Origin: Cytobacillus oceanisediminis
GTDB lineage: Bacteria; Bacillota; Bacilli; Bacillales; Cytobacillaceae
DNA: 64,000 nucleotides
Direction: 5' to 3'
Assembly (NCBI RefSeq): GCF_004366035.1
Contig: NZ_SOEE01000014.1
Coordinates: forward strand, 25,480-89,479
The position numbers were made by a program, and so were the translations under genes. Positions 7,354 through 16,077 of this stretch are shown here, piece after piece. Below the pieces are notes generated by a model, which was given only the letters and a program-made list of their open reading frames with translations, made no database searches and was not told the DNA's origin. Position 1 is the stretch's first letter. Every line of letters starts with the position of its first letter.

Positions 7354-8102
7354 AAAAGCACCTCCGTCCCTTCCACGCTGGCCCCAAGTACATCCCCTGT
7401 CATCCCGCCAAACCAGGCAATGGCTTTCCTTGATAAGAATACGATTAACAATATTGAAAATAGAGCCATGATAAGAAATCCAACAATGGCCGGGATACCA
7501 GCCAGCCCGGCAGCTGCCCCGGCAGCCAGAAGGAAGATAGGATAAATAGATAAGGTGGTTTTCGAAGCAGCCTGCTGAAATAATGAGCCCAGCCCCTCTT
7601 TTTTGGCAGCCTTAACTTTTATCAGCAATACCCCCATTACCATCTTGCTTAAAAAGGGAATCACTGCGATTAAAAAATAGGAATATGGACTTGATAAAAG
7701 TACAATTTCATAGATAAATAGAAAACGGGTCCCCAGCAATACGATGATGGACAGCACCCCGAACGCCCCCACCCGGGGATCACTCATGATTTCCAGCCGC
7801 CTCTTTTGATCGCGATAGGAGAAGAACGCATCGCTCGCATCCATCCACCCATCAAGATGAATCCCGCCAGTCAGCAAAATGCCGGCCAGCCAGACGGCAA
7901 AGGCTGCAGCCAAGATCGAAAAAGGAGTCCATTCAAGAAAAGCATAGAGAATGAATGCGTATATGCTTCCCTGAATGAGGCCTGCTATAGGGAAGGTTCT
8001 GATTGCCTTCTCCAAATGAGGCTTATCCATGGGCAGAGACATTGGAATGGGAATGCTTGTGAAAAATTGAAGGTTGATCAATAATCCTTTAAGCCATTTC
8101 AT
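7311..8102 (-). CDS. cobS: Adenosylcobinamide-GDP ribazoletransferase CobS
   Basis: A 263-residue integral membrane enzyme with several hydrophobic helices. The CobS signature GGIHLDGWMDASDAFF (conserved Asp residues) is followed by RLEIMSDPRVGAFG. It joins adenosylcobinamide-GDP to alpha-ribazole (or its phosphate) to make cobalamin or cobalamin phosphate. Overlaps cobQ upstream by 14 bp and the phosphatase downstream by 43 bp, so translation is coupled. Confidence 0.95.
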   Translation of the reverse strand: MKWLKGLLINLQFFTSIPIPMSLPMDKPHLEKAIRTFPIAGLIQGSIYAFILYAFLEWTPFSILAAAFAVWLAGILLTGGIHLDGWMDASDAFFSYRDQKRRLEIMSDPRVGAFGVLSIIVLLGTRFLFIYEIVLLSSPYSYFLIAVIPFLSKMVMGVLLIKVKAAKKEGLGSLFQQAASKTTLSIYPIFLLAAGAAAGLAGIPAIVGFLIMALFSILLIVFLSRKAIAWFGGMTGDVLGASVEGTEVLLWMILWLLHYFVMG

Positions 8103-9612
8103 TTTGATTTCTCCAGCTAAAGACGATTTCCTTTAATTTTTCCCAATCAAGATGCTGAATCATATTTTCCGCCAGTTCGTTGTATTTCCTATCCTTCAGG
8201 GCCTTTATTCGGACAGGCTCCTTACTTGGAATGCCTTTTTGCTTGCGCAGGGAATTAAGCCACGCACCCCTCCATTCATCATTATGGAAGATGTGGTGCA
8301 TATACGTCCCTACCAGACGGCCTTCATTTCCATAGAATCCATCTTCTTCGCCATTTTGAAACAGTAGAAGGCGATTGCCATCAAAGTCTTCTTCAAGAAC
8401 TGTTTCACCTAAATGGATTTCATATCCATCCAAGATTTCTTTTAAGGGAAGGTTCGTGCTTGAATGCAGAATGCCCTTCACCTGCACGGTCTTCTTGCGT
8501 TCATGAAAAACGGTATCTGCCGGGATCAAATTCAAGCCCTTTTCCTTTTCATTAGGATTCCCGGTATCAGAACCTGCCATATCGATTAATCTCCTGCCTA
8601 GCATCTGGTAACCTCCGCAAATGCCGGCAATAGAACCTCCATCGGCAGCATAGCGCACAATCCAGTCCGCCAGACCTTTTTCCTTGAAATAGCGCAAATC
8701 GCGAATCGTGCTCTTTGTGCCGGGAATGATCACCGCATCAGGCGAGCCAGCCTCCGATAGATGCCTTACCCATCTAATGTTCACGTCATCTTCATAGTAA
8801 AACGGATCGATGTCACTGAAGTTTGAAATAAATGGCGGCCGAAGCACTGCAATATCCAGAATACCTCCTCCAGCCCTGGGAACAGCAGCCTGAATGGATA
8901 GGGAATCCTCTGCATCGATCATATGGTCTTCCAAGTAAGGCAGAACTCCAAGGACAGGGATGCCCGTCCTTTCCTCGATCCAGCGGATACCATCCTCAAA
9001 CAGGGTGATATCTCCGCGGAATTTATTAATGATAATGCCCGCAACCCGCTGTCTTTCCTGTTTGGTGAAAAGCTCCAGGGTTCCAACAATGCTGGCAAAA
9101 ACACCGCCCCTGTCAATATCGGCAACCAGGATGACTGGCACATCCGCCATTTCGGCGACTTTCATATTAACAAGCTCTTTATCTTTTAAATTAATTTCAA
9201 CAGGGCTGCCAGCCCCCTCTATCACAAGCAGCTCGTATTGATCATCAAGCAGACTCATTGCCTCTCTGATGGTCTCCAGTCCCTTTTCATAAAAGGATTC
9301 CCGATAGCTTCTTCCTGATAGGGAACTGACTGCTTTTCCAAGGAGAATGACCTCCGCATTCTGAGCGGATTGAGGCTTAAGGAGAATGGGATTCATCCAG
9401 ACAGCAGCTTCAGTTCTTGCCGCTTCAGCCTGAATGCCCTGTGCCCTTCCGATTTCATTTCCATCCTTTGTCACGTATGAATTATTGGACATATTCTGGG
9501 ATTTAAAAGGAGCCGTTCGGAAACCTTCATTGGAAAATGCCCTGCAAAGAGCCGTAGCAATCAGGCTTTTACCGGCATCGGATGAAGTCCCCTGAATCAT
9601 TATCCCTTTCAT
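8089..9612 (-). CDS. cobQ: Cobyric acid synthase CobQ/CbiP
   Basis: A 507-residue glutamine-dependent amidotransferase. The N-terminal ATPase domain starts with a deviant P-loop QGTSSDAGKS (residues 7-16). The C-terminal class I-like glutaminase domain has its nucleophile Cys332 in GICGGYQMLG and a downstream His in YMHHIFHN. It amidates positions b, d, e and g of adenosylcobyrinate a,c-diamide. This is the only enzyme of the operon that would use an incomplete corrin, so upstream ring-synthesis genes may exist elsewhere, or it amidates scavenged incomplete corrinoids. It overlaps cobU by 4 bp. Confidence 0.95.
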   Translation of the reverse strand: MKGIMIQGTSSDAGKSLIATALCRAFSNEGFRTAPFKSQNMSNNSYVTKDGNEIGRAQGIQAEAARTEAAVWMNPILLKPQSAQNAEVILLGKAVSSLSGRSYRESFYEKGLETIREAMSLLDDQYELLVIEGAGSPVEINLKDKELVNMKVAEMADVPVILVADIDRGGVFASIVGTLELFTKQERQRVAGIIINKFRGDITLFEDGIRWIEERTGIPVLGVLPYLEDHMIDAEDSLSIQAAVPRAGGGILDIAVLRPPFISNFSDIDPFYYEDDVNIRWVRHLSEAGSPDAVIIPGTKSTIRDLRYFKEKGLADWIVRYAADGGSIAGICGGYQMLGRRLIDMAGSDTGNPNEKEKGLNLIPADTVFHERKKTVQVKGILHSSTNLPLKEILDGYEIHLGETVLEEDFDGNRLLLFQNGEEDGFYGNEGRLVGTYMHHIFHNDEWRGAWLNSLRKQKGIPSKEPVRIKALKDRKYNELAENMIQHLDWEKLKEIVFSWRNQNEMA

Positions 9613-10184
9613 TCCGGTTCTCCTTTCATTTGTATAGGGATGCCAGCTTCAACAAGATAGGCTTCATCAGCCATATCTACTATATTCGTGTGAAGCATCC
9701 CAAGTATTTTTGAATAGGTAATCACCAGTTCATTTTTGCCAATCGGCTCATTCAAGACTTCGTTGCTGACAACGATCAAGGCCCTGCATTTATTGCGGAT
9801 TTCAGTGATGGCCCTGAGAATATCAGATGACAGATTTTCCTGGAATTCTCTGTTCCGCCAAACGTCCTCCGCTCTAAAAAGTTCATTATTCAAGAGAGTG
9901 GTCAAACAATCGAAAAGAATAATATCCTGATTATTAAAGTTTTCCGAGATCTCTTCCAGTGCGGATGGCTTCTCCCAGGTTGTCCAGTTCAAACCGCTCT
10001 TTTCCCGGTCATCCTGGTGCCTCTGAATCCGTGCCTCCATCTCGGGATCGTATGCTTTTCCTGCAGCAACATAATGAAGCTTTCCTTCCGTCTTTATTGC
10101 CAGCCCGGCAGCAGCCCTCTCTGCATAGGAGCTTTTTCCGCTCCGCACTCCACCTGAGATAAAAATCAGCGATCCTTCCGCCAT
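9609..10184 (-). CDS. cobU: Adenosylcobinamide kinase / adenosylcobinamide-phosphate guanylyltransferase CobU
   Basis: A 191-residue full-length CobU. The P-loop GGVRSGKS is at residues 11-18; HQDDRE carries the guanylylated His region; DCLTTLLNN and VVSNEVLNEPIG follow in the expected order. It phosphorylates adenosylcobinamide and transfers GMP to give adenosylcobinamide-GDP, the CobS substrate. Overlaps cobD by 19 bp and cobQ by 4 bp. Confidence 0.95.
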   Translation of the reverse strand: MAEGSLIFISGGVRSGKSSYAERAAAGLAIKTEGKLHYVAAGKAYDPEMEARIQRHQDDREKSGLNWTTWEKPSALEEISENFNNQDIILFDCLTTLLNNELFRAEDVWRNREFQENLSSDILRAITEIRNKCRALIVVSNEVLNEPIGKNELVITYSKILGMLHTNIVDMADEAYLVEAGIPIQMKGEPE

Positions 10185-11242
10185 TCCAGCATCGCCTCCA
10201 TCAGCACATCGTTGTCCTTCGGCCCTTTAATCGCAAAGCGCAGCCACTTTCCTTCCAGGCCAGGGAAATTCATTGTGTGCCTCGGGATAATTCCTTTCTC
10301 AAGCAAAAATCGAAAAAGAGGCAGCTGCACATCAACGCTTGGATCTCTCAACAAATAGAAATTAACCGAAGAAGGAGAAACCTCAAAATCCGATTGCCGA
10401 TAAAATTGAACCAGCCTCTCTCTCTCATGCCGGATCAACTTCTTTGTCAGTCTGACATGCTCTTTGCTGTCCAGACACCATTCTCCTGCTTTTAAGGCAA
10501 GGGCATTCACGCTCCAGTGGGGTTTCAGAGCAGCCGCTCTTTCGATTAACCTCTCACTTGCCAGCATGTATCCAAGGCGCAGGCCCGGTATCGAATACAT
10601 CTTTGTCATGGAGCGCAGCACCACAACATTCGAATCCTTTCCTATGAAAGGAACGGTCGATTGATAGTCGCAGGCAAAATCATAAAAAGCTTCATCCATA
10701 ATAAGCAGGCAGCTATGGAAATGACACTTCTCAACCAATTCCTTCACAATGGAAGATGGGTAAAAAATACCTGTCGGGTTATTTGGGTTGCAGAAGAAAA
10801 CAGCATCGGCTACTTTTAGCTTTTCAGATAGCGCTTCCATATTGAATTCCCAGTCTCCAGGCTCCAGCTGATGATAAGAGACTGTACAATGATTAACTCG
10901 GCAGGCCTCTTCATATTCCGAAAAAGCCGGCTGAATAATCAGCACCCTTTTTCCGGCTATCATCCGGCCAATCAGGGTGATTAGCTCGGCGCCTCCATTT
11001 CCCACCAGAATCTGTGTTTCTTTTATTCCCTCTGCAGCCGCCAATTTGCTTTTTAATAGAGAAGAATGGGGATCCGGATAATCGCTAATAAATTGGAACA
11101 GGTTTCCCCATCTTTCTTTTAATTCGCGGGGAGGACCAAGGGGATTGATATTGGCACTGAAATCAATTCGCTCCTCAGGCATTGGTATATCGATCGATTC
11201 ATACAAATATTGCGGGTTAGATCCATGTGAAGGCCAATTCAA
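10166..11242 (-). CDS. cobD: L-threonine-O-3-phosphate decarboxylase CobD (PLP-dependent)
   Basis: A 358-residue fold-type I PLP enzyme of the HisC/CobD group. The N-terminal IDFSANINPLGPP and CNPNNPTGIF are family motifs, and Lys214 in SMTKMYSIPGLRLGY is the PLP lysine. It decarboxylates L-threonine phosphate to (R)-1-amino-2-propanol phosphate, the linker CbiB attaches to cobyric acid. Its position between cbiB and cobU distinguishes it from HisC. Overlaps cbiB by 26 bp. Confidence 0.93.
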   Translation of the reverse strand: MNWPSHGSNPQYLYESIDIPMPEERIDFSANINPLGPPRELKERWGNLFQFISDYPDPHSSLLKSKLAAAEGIKETQILVGNGGAELITLIGRMIAGKRVLIIQPAFSEYEEACRVNHCTVSYHQLEPGDWEFNMEALSEKLKVADAVFFCNPNNPTGIFYPSSIVKELVEKCHFHSCLLIMDEAFYDFACDYQSTVPFIGKDSNVVVLRSMTKMYSIPGLRLGYMLASERLIERAAALKPHWSVNALALKAGEWCLDSKEHVRLTKKLIRHERERLVQFYRQSDFEVSPSSVNFYLLRDPSVDVQLPLFRFLLEKGIIPRHTMNFPGLEGKWLRFAIKGPKDNDVLMEAMLEWRKDR

Positions 11243-12182
11243 GGAACATCCCTCCTGTCCATAATAAAAGCAAGAATAAGAAAACCGTCTTGTTCATGAT
11301 CGAAATGCTTTTTATGATATGTTCTTTTTCAAGTAGCACCATTGGCATTCCCATCGTTGCACGGTTTGAGATTACACCCTTATAAAAATTGATTCCTCCC
11401 AGCTGAACGCCCAGAAGGGCTGCAACAGCTGCTTCGCCCCAGCCGCTATTTGGGCTCGGGTGCTTTGGTGCATCTCTTAAAAGGATTCCCCATGCTTTTC
11501 CATATGGAGAATGCTCCGGCTTTTGTGTAAGCATGATGCAAACCGATGTCAGCCGGCTCGGGATCCAGTTCGCGATATCATCCACTCTGGCAGATGCCCA
11601 CCCAAAATCTATATACCTTTCACTTCTATGGCCGACCATCGAATCGCATGTATTAATGGCCCTGTAGATAAGGGCCATTGGAGCACCGCCAATCATGGCC
11701 CAAAATAATGGAGCTGTAATGCCATCACTGGTGTTTTCAGCCACTGTCTCAACAGCAGCCCTGACAATACCTGGTTCATCCAATCGATCTGTGTCCCTGC
11801 CGACAATGTATGAAAGCTTTAATCTTGCTTCTTCCATATCTCCTGCTGCCAGAGGCTCATAGACCTCCAGTGCTGCATCTTTTAAACTCTTTTGTGCAAT
11901 GGCTGTGAAGATTAGAATGCCCTCTGCCAGAATACCGGCAATCGGGTGAATTTCATAGAAGAGCCATATGATTAAAAAAGTTATACCTCCTGCTGCCATC
12001 AGGACTATAAATAGCATGATAATCCCTTTTAATTTTCTATAGCGGCCTTTATTAAGAACTTGTTCAAGTTTATGTATCAGAGCACCCATCCATCTGACCG
12101 GATGCGGCCAGTTTGGCGGGTCCCCTATCACTTTATCTATTATGCAGGCAAAGGTTAGAGCGATCAGGTGGTATAAAATCAT
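11217..12182 (-). CDS. cbiB: Adenosylcobinamide-phosphate synthase CbiB
   Basis: A 321-residue polytopic membrane protein with DPPNWPHPVRWMGALI near the N-terminus, SYIVGRDTDRLDEPGIVRAAVETVAENTSDGI in the middle, and HRSERYIDFGWASARVDDIANWIPSRL after it, all typical of CbiB/CobD. It couples aminopropanol phosphate to adenosylcobyric acid. Because CbiZ, encoded just upstream, produces cobyric acid from cobinamide, CbiB re-enters that salvaged product into the pathway. Starts ATG 12182 in a 4-bp overlap with the fusion gene. Confidence 0.95.
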   Translation of the reverse strand: MILYHLIALTFACIIDKVIGDPPNWPHPVRWMGALIHKLEQVLNKGRYRKLKGIIMLFIVLMAAGGITFLIIWLFYEIHPIAGILAEGILIFTAIAQKSLKDAALEVYEPLAAGDMEEARLKLSYIVGRDTDRLDEPGIVRAAVETVAENTSDGITAPLFWAMIGGAPMALIYRAINTCDSMVGHRSERYIDFGWASARVDDIANWIPSRLTSVCIMLTQKPEHSPYGKAWGILLRDAPKHPSPNSGWGEAAVAALLGVQLGGINFYKGVISNRATMGMPMVLLEKEHIIKSISIMNKTVFLFLLLLWTGGMFLELAFTWI

Positions 12183-13651
12183 CTCTTTATCCTTCTTTGC
12201 GATTTTTTTATCGCCTCAACAGTACATTCGTAGACACCTTTTCCGACCACTTTGCCAAGCGGTGTAATCGTACCTGCATACTCAAGGTTTTCTCCCTGCT
12301 GTGTGGCCGCAATCATAATACTGTCTGTCGATGTTCCGGTCGCTATCGTCCCTGTGACTGCATCCTTTACTTTCTGATCATATAAGGCTCTTGTCTTTGC
12401 CTCGGTTGCAGTCATAATGCATTGAATAAAGGCTTCCTCTGTCAGATTGCCATTAACGAAAACCCATGTATTGATTGTACCCGGAGTCAGATGATAAGAA
12501 TGTGCTTCACTTTTCGATGCATCAACAGCATTGCCGACACCTGCTGTCACGACCACATACACAGAAAAGGTTCCATCTTCATAAAATTTACTGCTATAAT
12601 CCTCAACATATACAGCGGTCATCATCCCCACGGTTTCACCGGGTTCAAAGCCGATTTCCCGGACAAAATCCGCCATCTCCGCTCTATGATCACTGCAATC
12701 ATAATTCTTGCTCACATGCCGGTTTAGAAATATGCGATTCCAGCCGGTACCCGATCCGGTTACACCTGATGACATGGTTTTCAGCGGAAATGGAGAGCGA
12801 AGGACAAGTAAGTCTTCCTTTACCTCAAGACTGGATCGATCAATTCGTTTCACTGATTGGCTTTCTGCCTGAGAGCGTTGCGGCACCAAAACCATCTGAG
12901 GGGCCGGGACTCTTGGATGCGGAAGCTTCTCAATCTTCGTCCTATAGACCTCACGTATTCGGCCTTCTTTTAAGACCTCATTGGGAACGTGGTTAATATT
13001 GACTTCGCCATTCTCCAGCAGTAATAGGCGATCACAGTACAGGCCGGCCAAATTCAAATCATGAAAAATGGAAATGACCGTCAGCCCGCAGTCTTTTGAC
13101 CATACAGAAAGGAGATCAAGCAATTCTTTTTGATAGGATAAGTCAAGATGGTTAGTCGGCTCATCCAGCAATAATATTTCCGGCTCCTGGGCAAGGGCCT
13201 GGGCTAAAAACACCCTTTGTCTTTCGCCTCCGGATAATTGCTGAATATCATAATCCTGAAAATGGGAAATGCCTGTCTGCTCCATGACGCGATTGACCGC
13301 TTCTTCATCTTTGCTGGACCAGCTCTGGAACCACCCCTTTTGATGGGCATATCGGCCAAGGGAAACCGTTTCCTTTACGGTGTAAGAAAAGGCCTGAGAG
13401 GAGTGCTGCGGCAGAACAGCAATAATTTTTGCAAGCTCTTTCGGTGTATACTGTGAAAGGTTCTTTCCTTTGATCAGTATATCTCCTGACTTATGAGGCA
13501 GAATGCCGCTCAGCATCTTCAGAATCGTGGTCTTGCCGCTTCCATTCGGCCCCAATATTCCGAAGAGCTCCCCTTTTTCCACTTCAAAGCTGATATTTTT
13601 CACAACCGGTGCACCGGCATATCCGCCAGTAACTTGCTGAACGCTTAGCAT
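12179..13651 (-). CDS. Fusion protein: corrinoid ABC transporter ATPase (BtuD-like) + adenosylcobinamide amidohydrolase CbiZ
   Basis: A 490-residue two-part protein. Residues 1 to about 255 are an ABC ATPase of the iron-siderophore/B12 class: Walker A GPNGSGKT at 34-41, signature LSGGERQRV and Walker B ILLLDEPTNHLDL. From about 275 to the end is a CbiZ domain (SSGVTGSGTGWNRIFLNRHV, TAGVGNAVDAS, the Gly/Thr-rich ATGTSTDSIMIA segment). CbiZ hydrolyses the aminopropanol amide of (adenosyl)cobinamide, or of pseudocobalamins, to cobyric acid. The fusion ties ATP-driven uptake to remodelling on the cytoplasmic side. The reading frame is continuous, so it is a real fusion and not two overlapping genes. 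Expressed from the riboswitch with btuF-btuC. Confidence 0.93.
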   Translation of the reverse strand: MLSVQQVTGGYAGAPVVKNISFEVEKGELFGILGPNGSGKTTILKMLSGILPHKSGDILIKGKNLSQYTPKELAKIIAVLPQHSSQAFSYTVKETVSLGRYAHQKGWFQSWSSKDEEAVNRVMEQTGISHFQDYDIQQLSGGERQRVFLAQALAQEPEILLLDEPTNHLDLSYQKELLDLLSVWSKDCGLTVISIFHDLNLAGLYCDRLLLLENGEVNINHVPNEVLKEGRIREVYRTKIEKLPHPRVPAPQMVLVPQRSQAESQSVKRIDRSSLEVKEDLLVLRSPFPLKTMSSGVTGSGTGWNRIFLNRHVSKNYDCSDHRAEMADFVREIGFEPGETVGMMTAVYVEDYSSKFYEDGTFSVYVVVTAGVGNAVDASKSEAHSYHLTPGTINTWVFVNGNLTEEAFIQCIMTATEAKTRALYDQKVKDAVTGTIATGTSTDSIMIAATQQGENLEYAGTITPLGKVVGKGVYECTVEAIKKSQRRIKR

Positions 13652-13792
13652 GATTAACCACTTCTTTCTGAACTAAGATACGCCTTCGGAACAAGTAAAA
13701 ACCGCTTGTTCCTGCAAACAAAACCCAAGGAAGTTTCCCCCTGGGCGCCCCCTTTGAATGGGTGGACGCCTGCGCTGGACAGTTATCGAAGT
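13652..13792 (-). other. Intergenic segment inside the B12 operon with a hairpin and repeat remnant
   Basis: The only sizeable gap in the operon (141 bp). It holds a perfect 8-bp hairpin (13688-13695 with 13705-13712) without a U-run, and on the minus strand a CCAGCGCAGGCG motif (about 13786-13772) resembling the GCGCARGCGCC start of repeats at 26582 and 31659. I see no ORF. It could modulate readthrough or mRNA stability between btuC and the fusion gene. Confidence 0.45.
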
Positions 13793-14845
13793 TCAAAGTT
13801 TATTCTTTCTTTTAATTAAAATAATGGCAAACGCAGGTGCACCGATTATCGCTGTAATCACACCGATTGGAAGCTCTGTAGGTGCAATGATCGTCCGTGA
13901 AACCAGATCGGCAATAATAAGAAAGCCTGCACCCATCAGAATGGATAGCGGCAATAAATGCCTATGATCCGGTCCCCATAACAGCCTGGTCAGATGAGGG
14001 ATCACAAGGCCGACAAATCCTATCGTTCCAGATACAGCTACAGCCGCACCAGTCAAGATGGAGCCAGCTATCAGGACCATCATCTTTCTCTTCTGAACGT
14101 CCACCCCTATATGCTGGGCCTTTTCTTCTCCGAAGCTCATGGCATTAAGCTCTTTGCTGTTCACTAAAAGAAGGATGGCACCCAGTACAAAAAACGGAAT
14201 GATAATTTTAATATACGCCCAGCCTCTCATGGATACACTGCCAAGAAGCCAGCCAATAATCTGTCTTAGCTCCTCTCCAGTAAGGGCAATCATCAGAGAA
14301 ATTAGAGCGCCAAGAAAAGAACTGAAGATAATGCCTGTTAAAATAATCGTTTCCACTTTCATGGATCTTTCAATTTTCCTGGCAAATAGCAAGACGGCAA
14401 AAATGGTTAAAAAGGAAAATAAAATGCTGAATAACGGCAGTGTAAACATTCCTGCAAACGGAATGGATAATCCTAAGAACAATGTTAAAACAGCACCGAG
14501 TGAAGCCCCGGACGAAACCCCAATTGTATATGGATCTGCCAGCGGATTTCTTAATAAACCTTGAAAGGCGGCTCCCGCAATTGCAAGAGACGCCCCTACT
14601 AAGCCAGCCAGCAATACGCGAGGCAGGCGAATATTCATAATGATATTTGAATGCATAGCATCCGTGTTTTCCAATGAAATAAAAGGAAATAGCTCAGCGC
14701 TTATTACTCTGATAATCGTCATGGGGTGAACAGACACTGTTCCAATTGAAATCCCCATCAGAATGGCAAAAAGCAGGAAAGCCGCTGCTGTTATATAAGC
14801 TAAAAATTTATTATTTAAATACGTCCGGATATACTGCTTTTGCAA
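13793..14845 (-). CDS. btuC: Corrinoid ABC transporter permease BtuC, FecCD family
   Basis: About 350 residues with roughly ten membrane helices of the FecCD family; RLPRVLLAGLVGASLAIAGAAFQGLLRNPLADPYTIGVSSGASLGA is the signature region, and GTIGFVGLVIPHLTRLLWGPDHRHLLPLS carries the ATPase-coupling loop. It forms the channel for corrinoid import with btuF and the ATPase fusion. I prefer TTG 14845 (AAGGAG nine bases upstream); a TTG at 14863 is also in frame. The gene begins inside the end of btuF. Specificity for corrinoids comes from the riboswitch and neighbours, since the fold is shared with siderophore importers. Confidence 0.9.
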   Translation of the reverse strand: MQKQYIRTYLNNKFLAYITAAAFLLFAILMGISIGTVSVHPMTIIRVISAELFPFISLENTDAMHSNIIMNIRLPRVLLAGLVGASLAIAGAAFQGLLRNPLADPYTIGVSSGASLGAVLTLFLGLSIPFAGMFTLPLFSILFSFLTIFAVLLFARKIERSMKVETIILTGIIFSSFLGALISLMIALTGEELRQIIGWLLGSVSMRGWAYIKIIIPFFVLGAILLLVNSKELNAMSFGEEKAQHIGVDVQKRKMMVLIAGSILTGAAVAVSGTIGFVGLVIPHLTRLLWGPDHRHLLPLSILMGAGFLIIADLVSRTIIAPTELPIGVITAIIGAPAFAIILIKRKNKL

Positions 14846-15785
14846 GTTCCTCGACTCCTTCAATAATACGAGGGCCAGAGCGGGTTACCATATCGGAATC
14901 AACATCGGCAACCTGCTTATTTTTCACTGCGGTTATATCCTGCCAGCCATCCCTGCCCATTACATTGCCGACAGCATCTTCAGTGTAATAGCCATGAGTT
15001 GTGATGATTACATCAGGATTCCTTTCGATAATCGCTTCCGGATCCATTTTTGGCCATCCTTCTTCCGTAATGATATTTTCTGCATTGATGGCACTTAACA
15101 TTTCGTCCATAAATGTTTCTGTACCTGCTGTATAGATATCAGGAGCAGGTGAAACTTCCACGAATACCGATTTGCGGTCTTCTTCTTTTATGCCCTGAGC
15201 TTTTGTTTTAATTTCCTCGAGCTTGCTCTTCATATCTGAAACAAGCTGCTCAGCTTTATCTTTCTCTCCCGCTGCGGTTCCAACCATTACAATGGATTCA
15301 TAAACCTGATCAAAGCTCTTCGCATCATTGACAACAAGGACGGTCACACCTGCATCTCTTAATTGCTGAAGCCCAGCTTCCGAATTATGTGCGCTTGAAG
15401 CGTGAGCAAGGACAAGATCCGGATTTAAAGAAATAATTTTTTCGACATTGAATTCCATGCCGCCAATCTTTTCTTTTTCTGTGGCTTCGGGCGGGTAGTT
15501 ATCAAAATCGGAGACTCCGACAACTTCTTCTCCAAGTCCCAATTCAAATGCAATTTCGGTGTTGCTTGGAATCATGGACACAATTCTTTCAGGCTTGGAG
15601 TCAATGGTGATTTCATTATCAAGAGCATCCTTTATCGTTACAGGAAAAGCAGCCTCTTCCCCGCCGGCATTCTGCCCTTCCTCAGCCTTTTTCTCTTCTT
15701 TAGGCTGTTCAGCACTCCCGCCGCAGCCTGCAAGCACTCCTGCAGCCAGAAGCATTGTTAATAAAAATGCATACAACTTTCTCAT
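14811..15785 (-). CDS. btuF: Corrinoid-binding lipoprotein BtuF
   Basis: A 324-residue class III periplasmic-type binding protein with a lipoprotein signal: hydrophobic leader and lipobox LAGC with the lipidated Cys21. The mature protein has the two-lobe layout joined by a long helix (ERIVSMIPSNTEIAFELGL, DPDLVLAHA-type segments). ATG 15785 has AGGAGG ten bases upstream; the frame is open to 15920 but that extension contains no signal and is unlikely to be translated. First gene of the B12 operon, directly downstream of the riboswitch. Confidence 0.92.
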   Translation of the reverse strand: MRKLYAFLLTMLLAAGVLAGCGGSAEQPKEEKKAEEGQNAGGEEAAFPVTIKDALDNEITIDSKPERIVSMIPSNTEIAFELGLGEEVVGVSDFDNYPPEATEKEKIGGMEFNVEKIISLNPDLVLAHASSAHNSEAGLQQLRDAGVTVLVVNDAKSFDQVYESIVMVGTAAGEKDKAEQLVSDMKSKLEEIKTKAQGIKEEDRKSVFVEVSPAPDIYTAGTETFMDEMLSAINAENIITEEGWPKMDPEAIIERNPDVIITTHGYYTEDAVGNVMGRDGWQDITAVKNKQVADVDSDMVTRSGPRIIEGVEELAKAVYPDVFK

Positions 15786-15885
15786 ACTCAGCAATCCTCC
15801 TAGAACTTTCGACAAAATTCGAGTGGTGTCTAACACCATCTTAAAAAATGTTCTCATAATATTTTTTAGCTTACAAACGAAGCGC

Positions 15886-15925
15886 GTTGATTTCCGAGGA
15901 TCAAGTACACTCCGCTGCAATCAAC
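15886..15925. repeat. Core-deleted Bacillaceae palindromic repeat
   Basis: GTTGATT at 15886-15892 and AATCAAC at 15919-15925 are the terminal inverted repeats of a long palindromic intergenic element I recognise from Bacillaceae genomes; only about 26 bp of interior remains. It lies in the btuF leader between the start codon and the riboswitch terminator. Confidence 0.5.
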
Positions 15926-15975
15926 TCAGTGGCAGAAACTAAGTTAGCCGCCCATAGACTTTTAGAATCAGCCAA

Positions 15976-16011
15976 ATAAAAAACATCCCCTCGAACGGCA
16001 AGGAGATGTTG
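15976..16011 (-). terminator. Riboswitch expression-platform terminator
   Basis: On the minus strand AACATCTCC, an 11-nt loop, GGGGATGTT and then a U-run (arms about 16002-16010 and 15983-15991, one mismatch). It lies between the cobalamin aptamer and btuF, so cobalamin binding is expected to favour this terminator. Confidence 0.85.
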
Positions 16012-16077
16012 GTATGGTCATTTATCAATCAGTGCAAAAGGGATGGCCGGACCAAACACCTCCCTATCCTCGTAGGT

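Noticed and set aside
15786..15920. Longer start for btuF
   Set aside because: The lipoprotein signal begins at ATG 15785 with AGGAGG upstream; the extension would hide the signal peptide.
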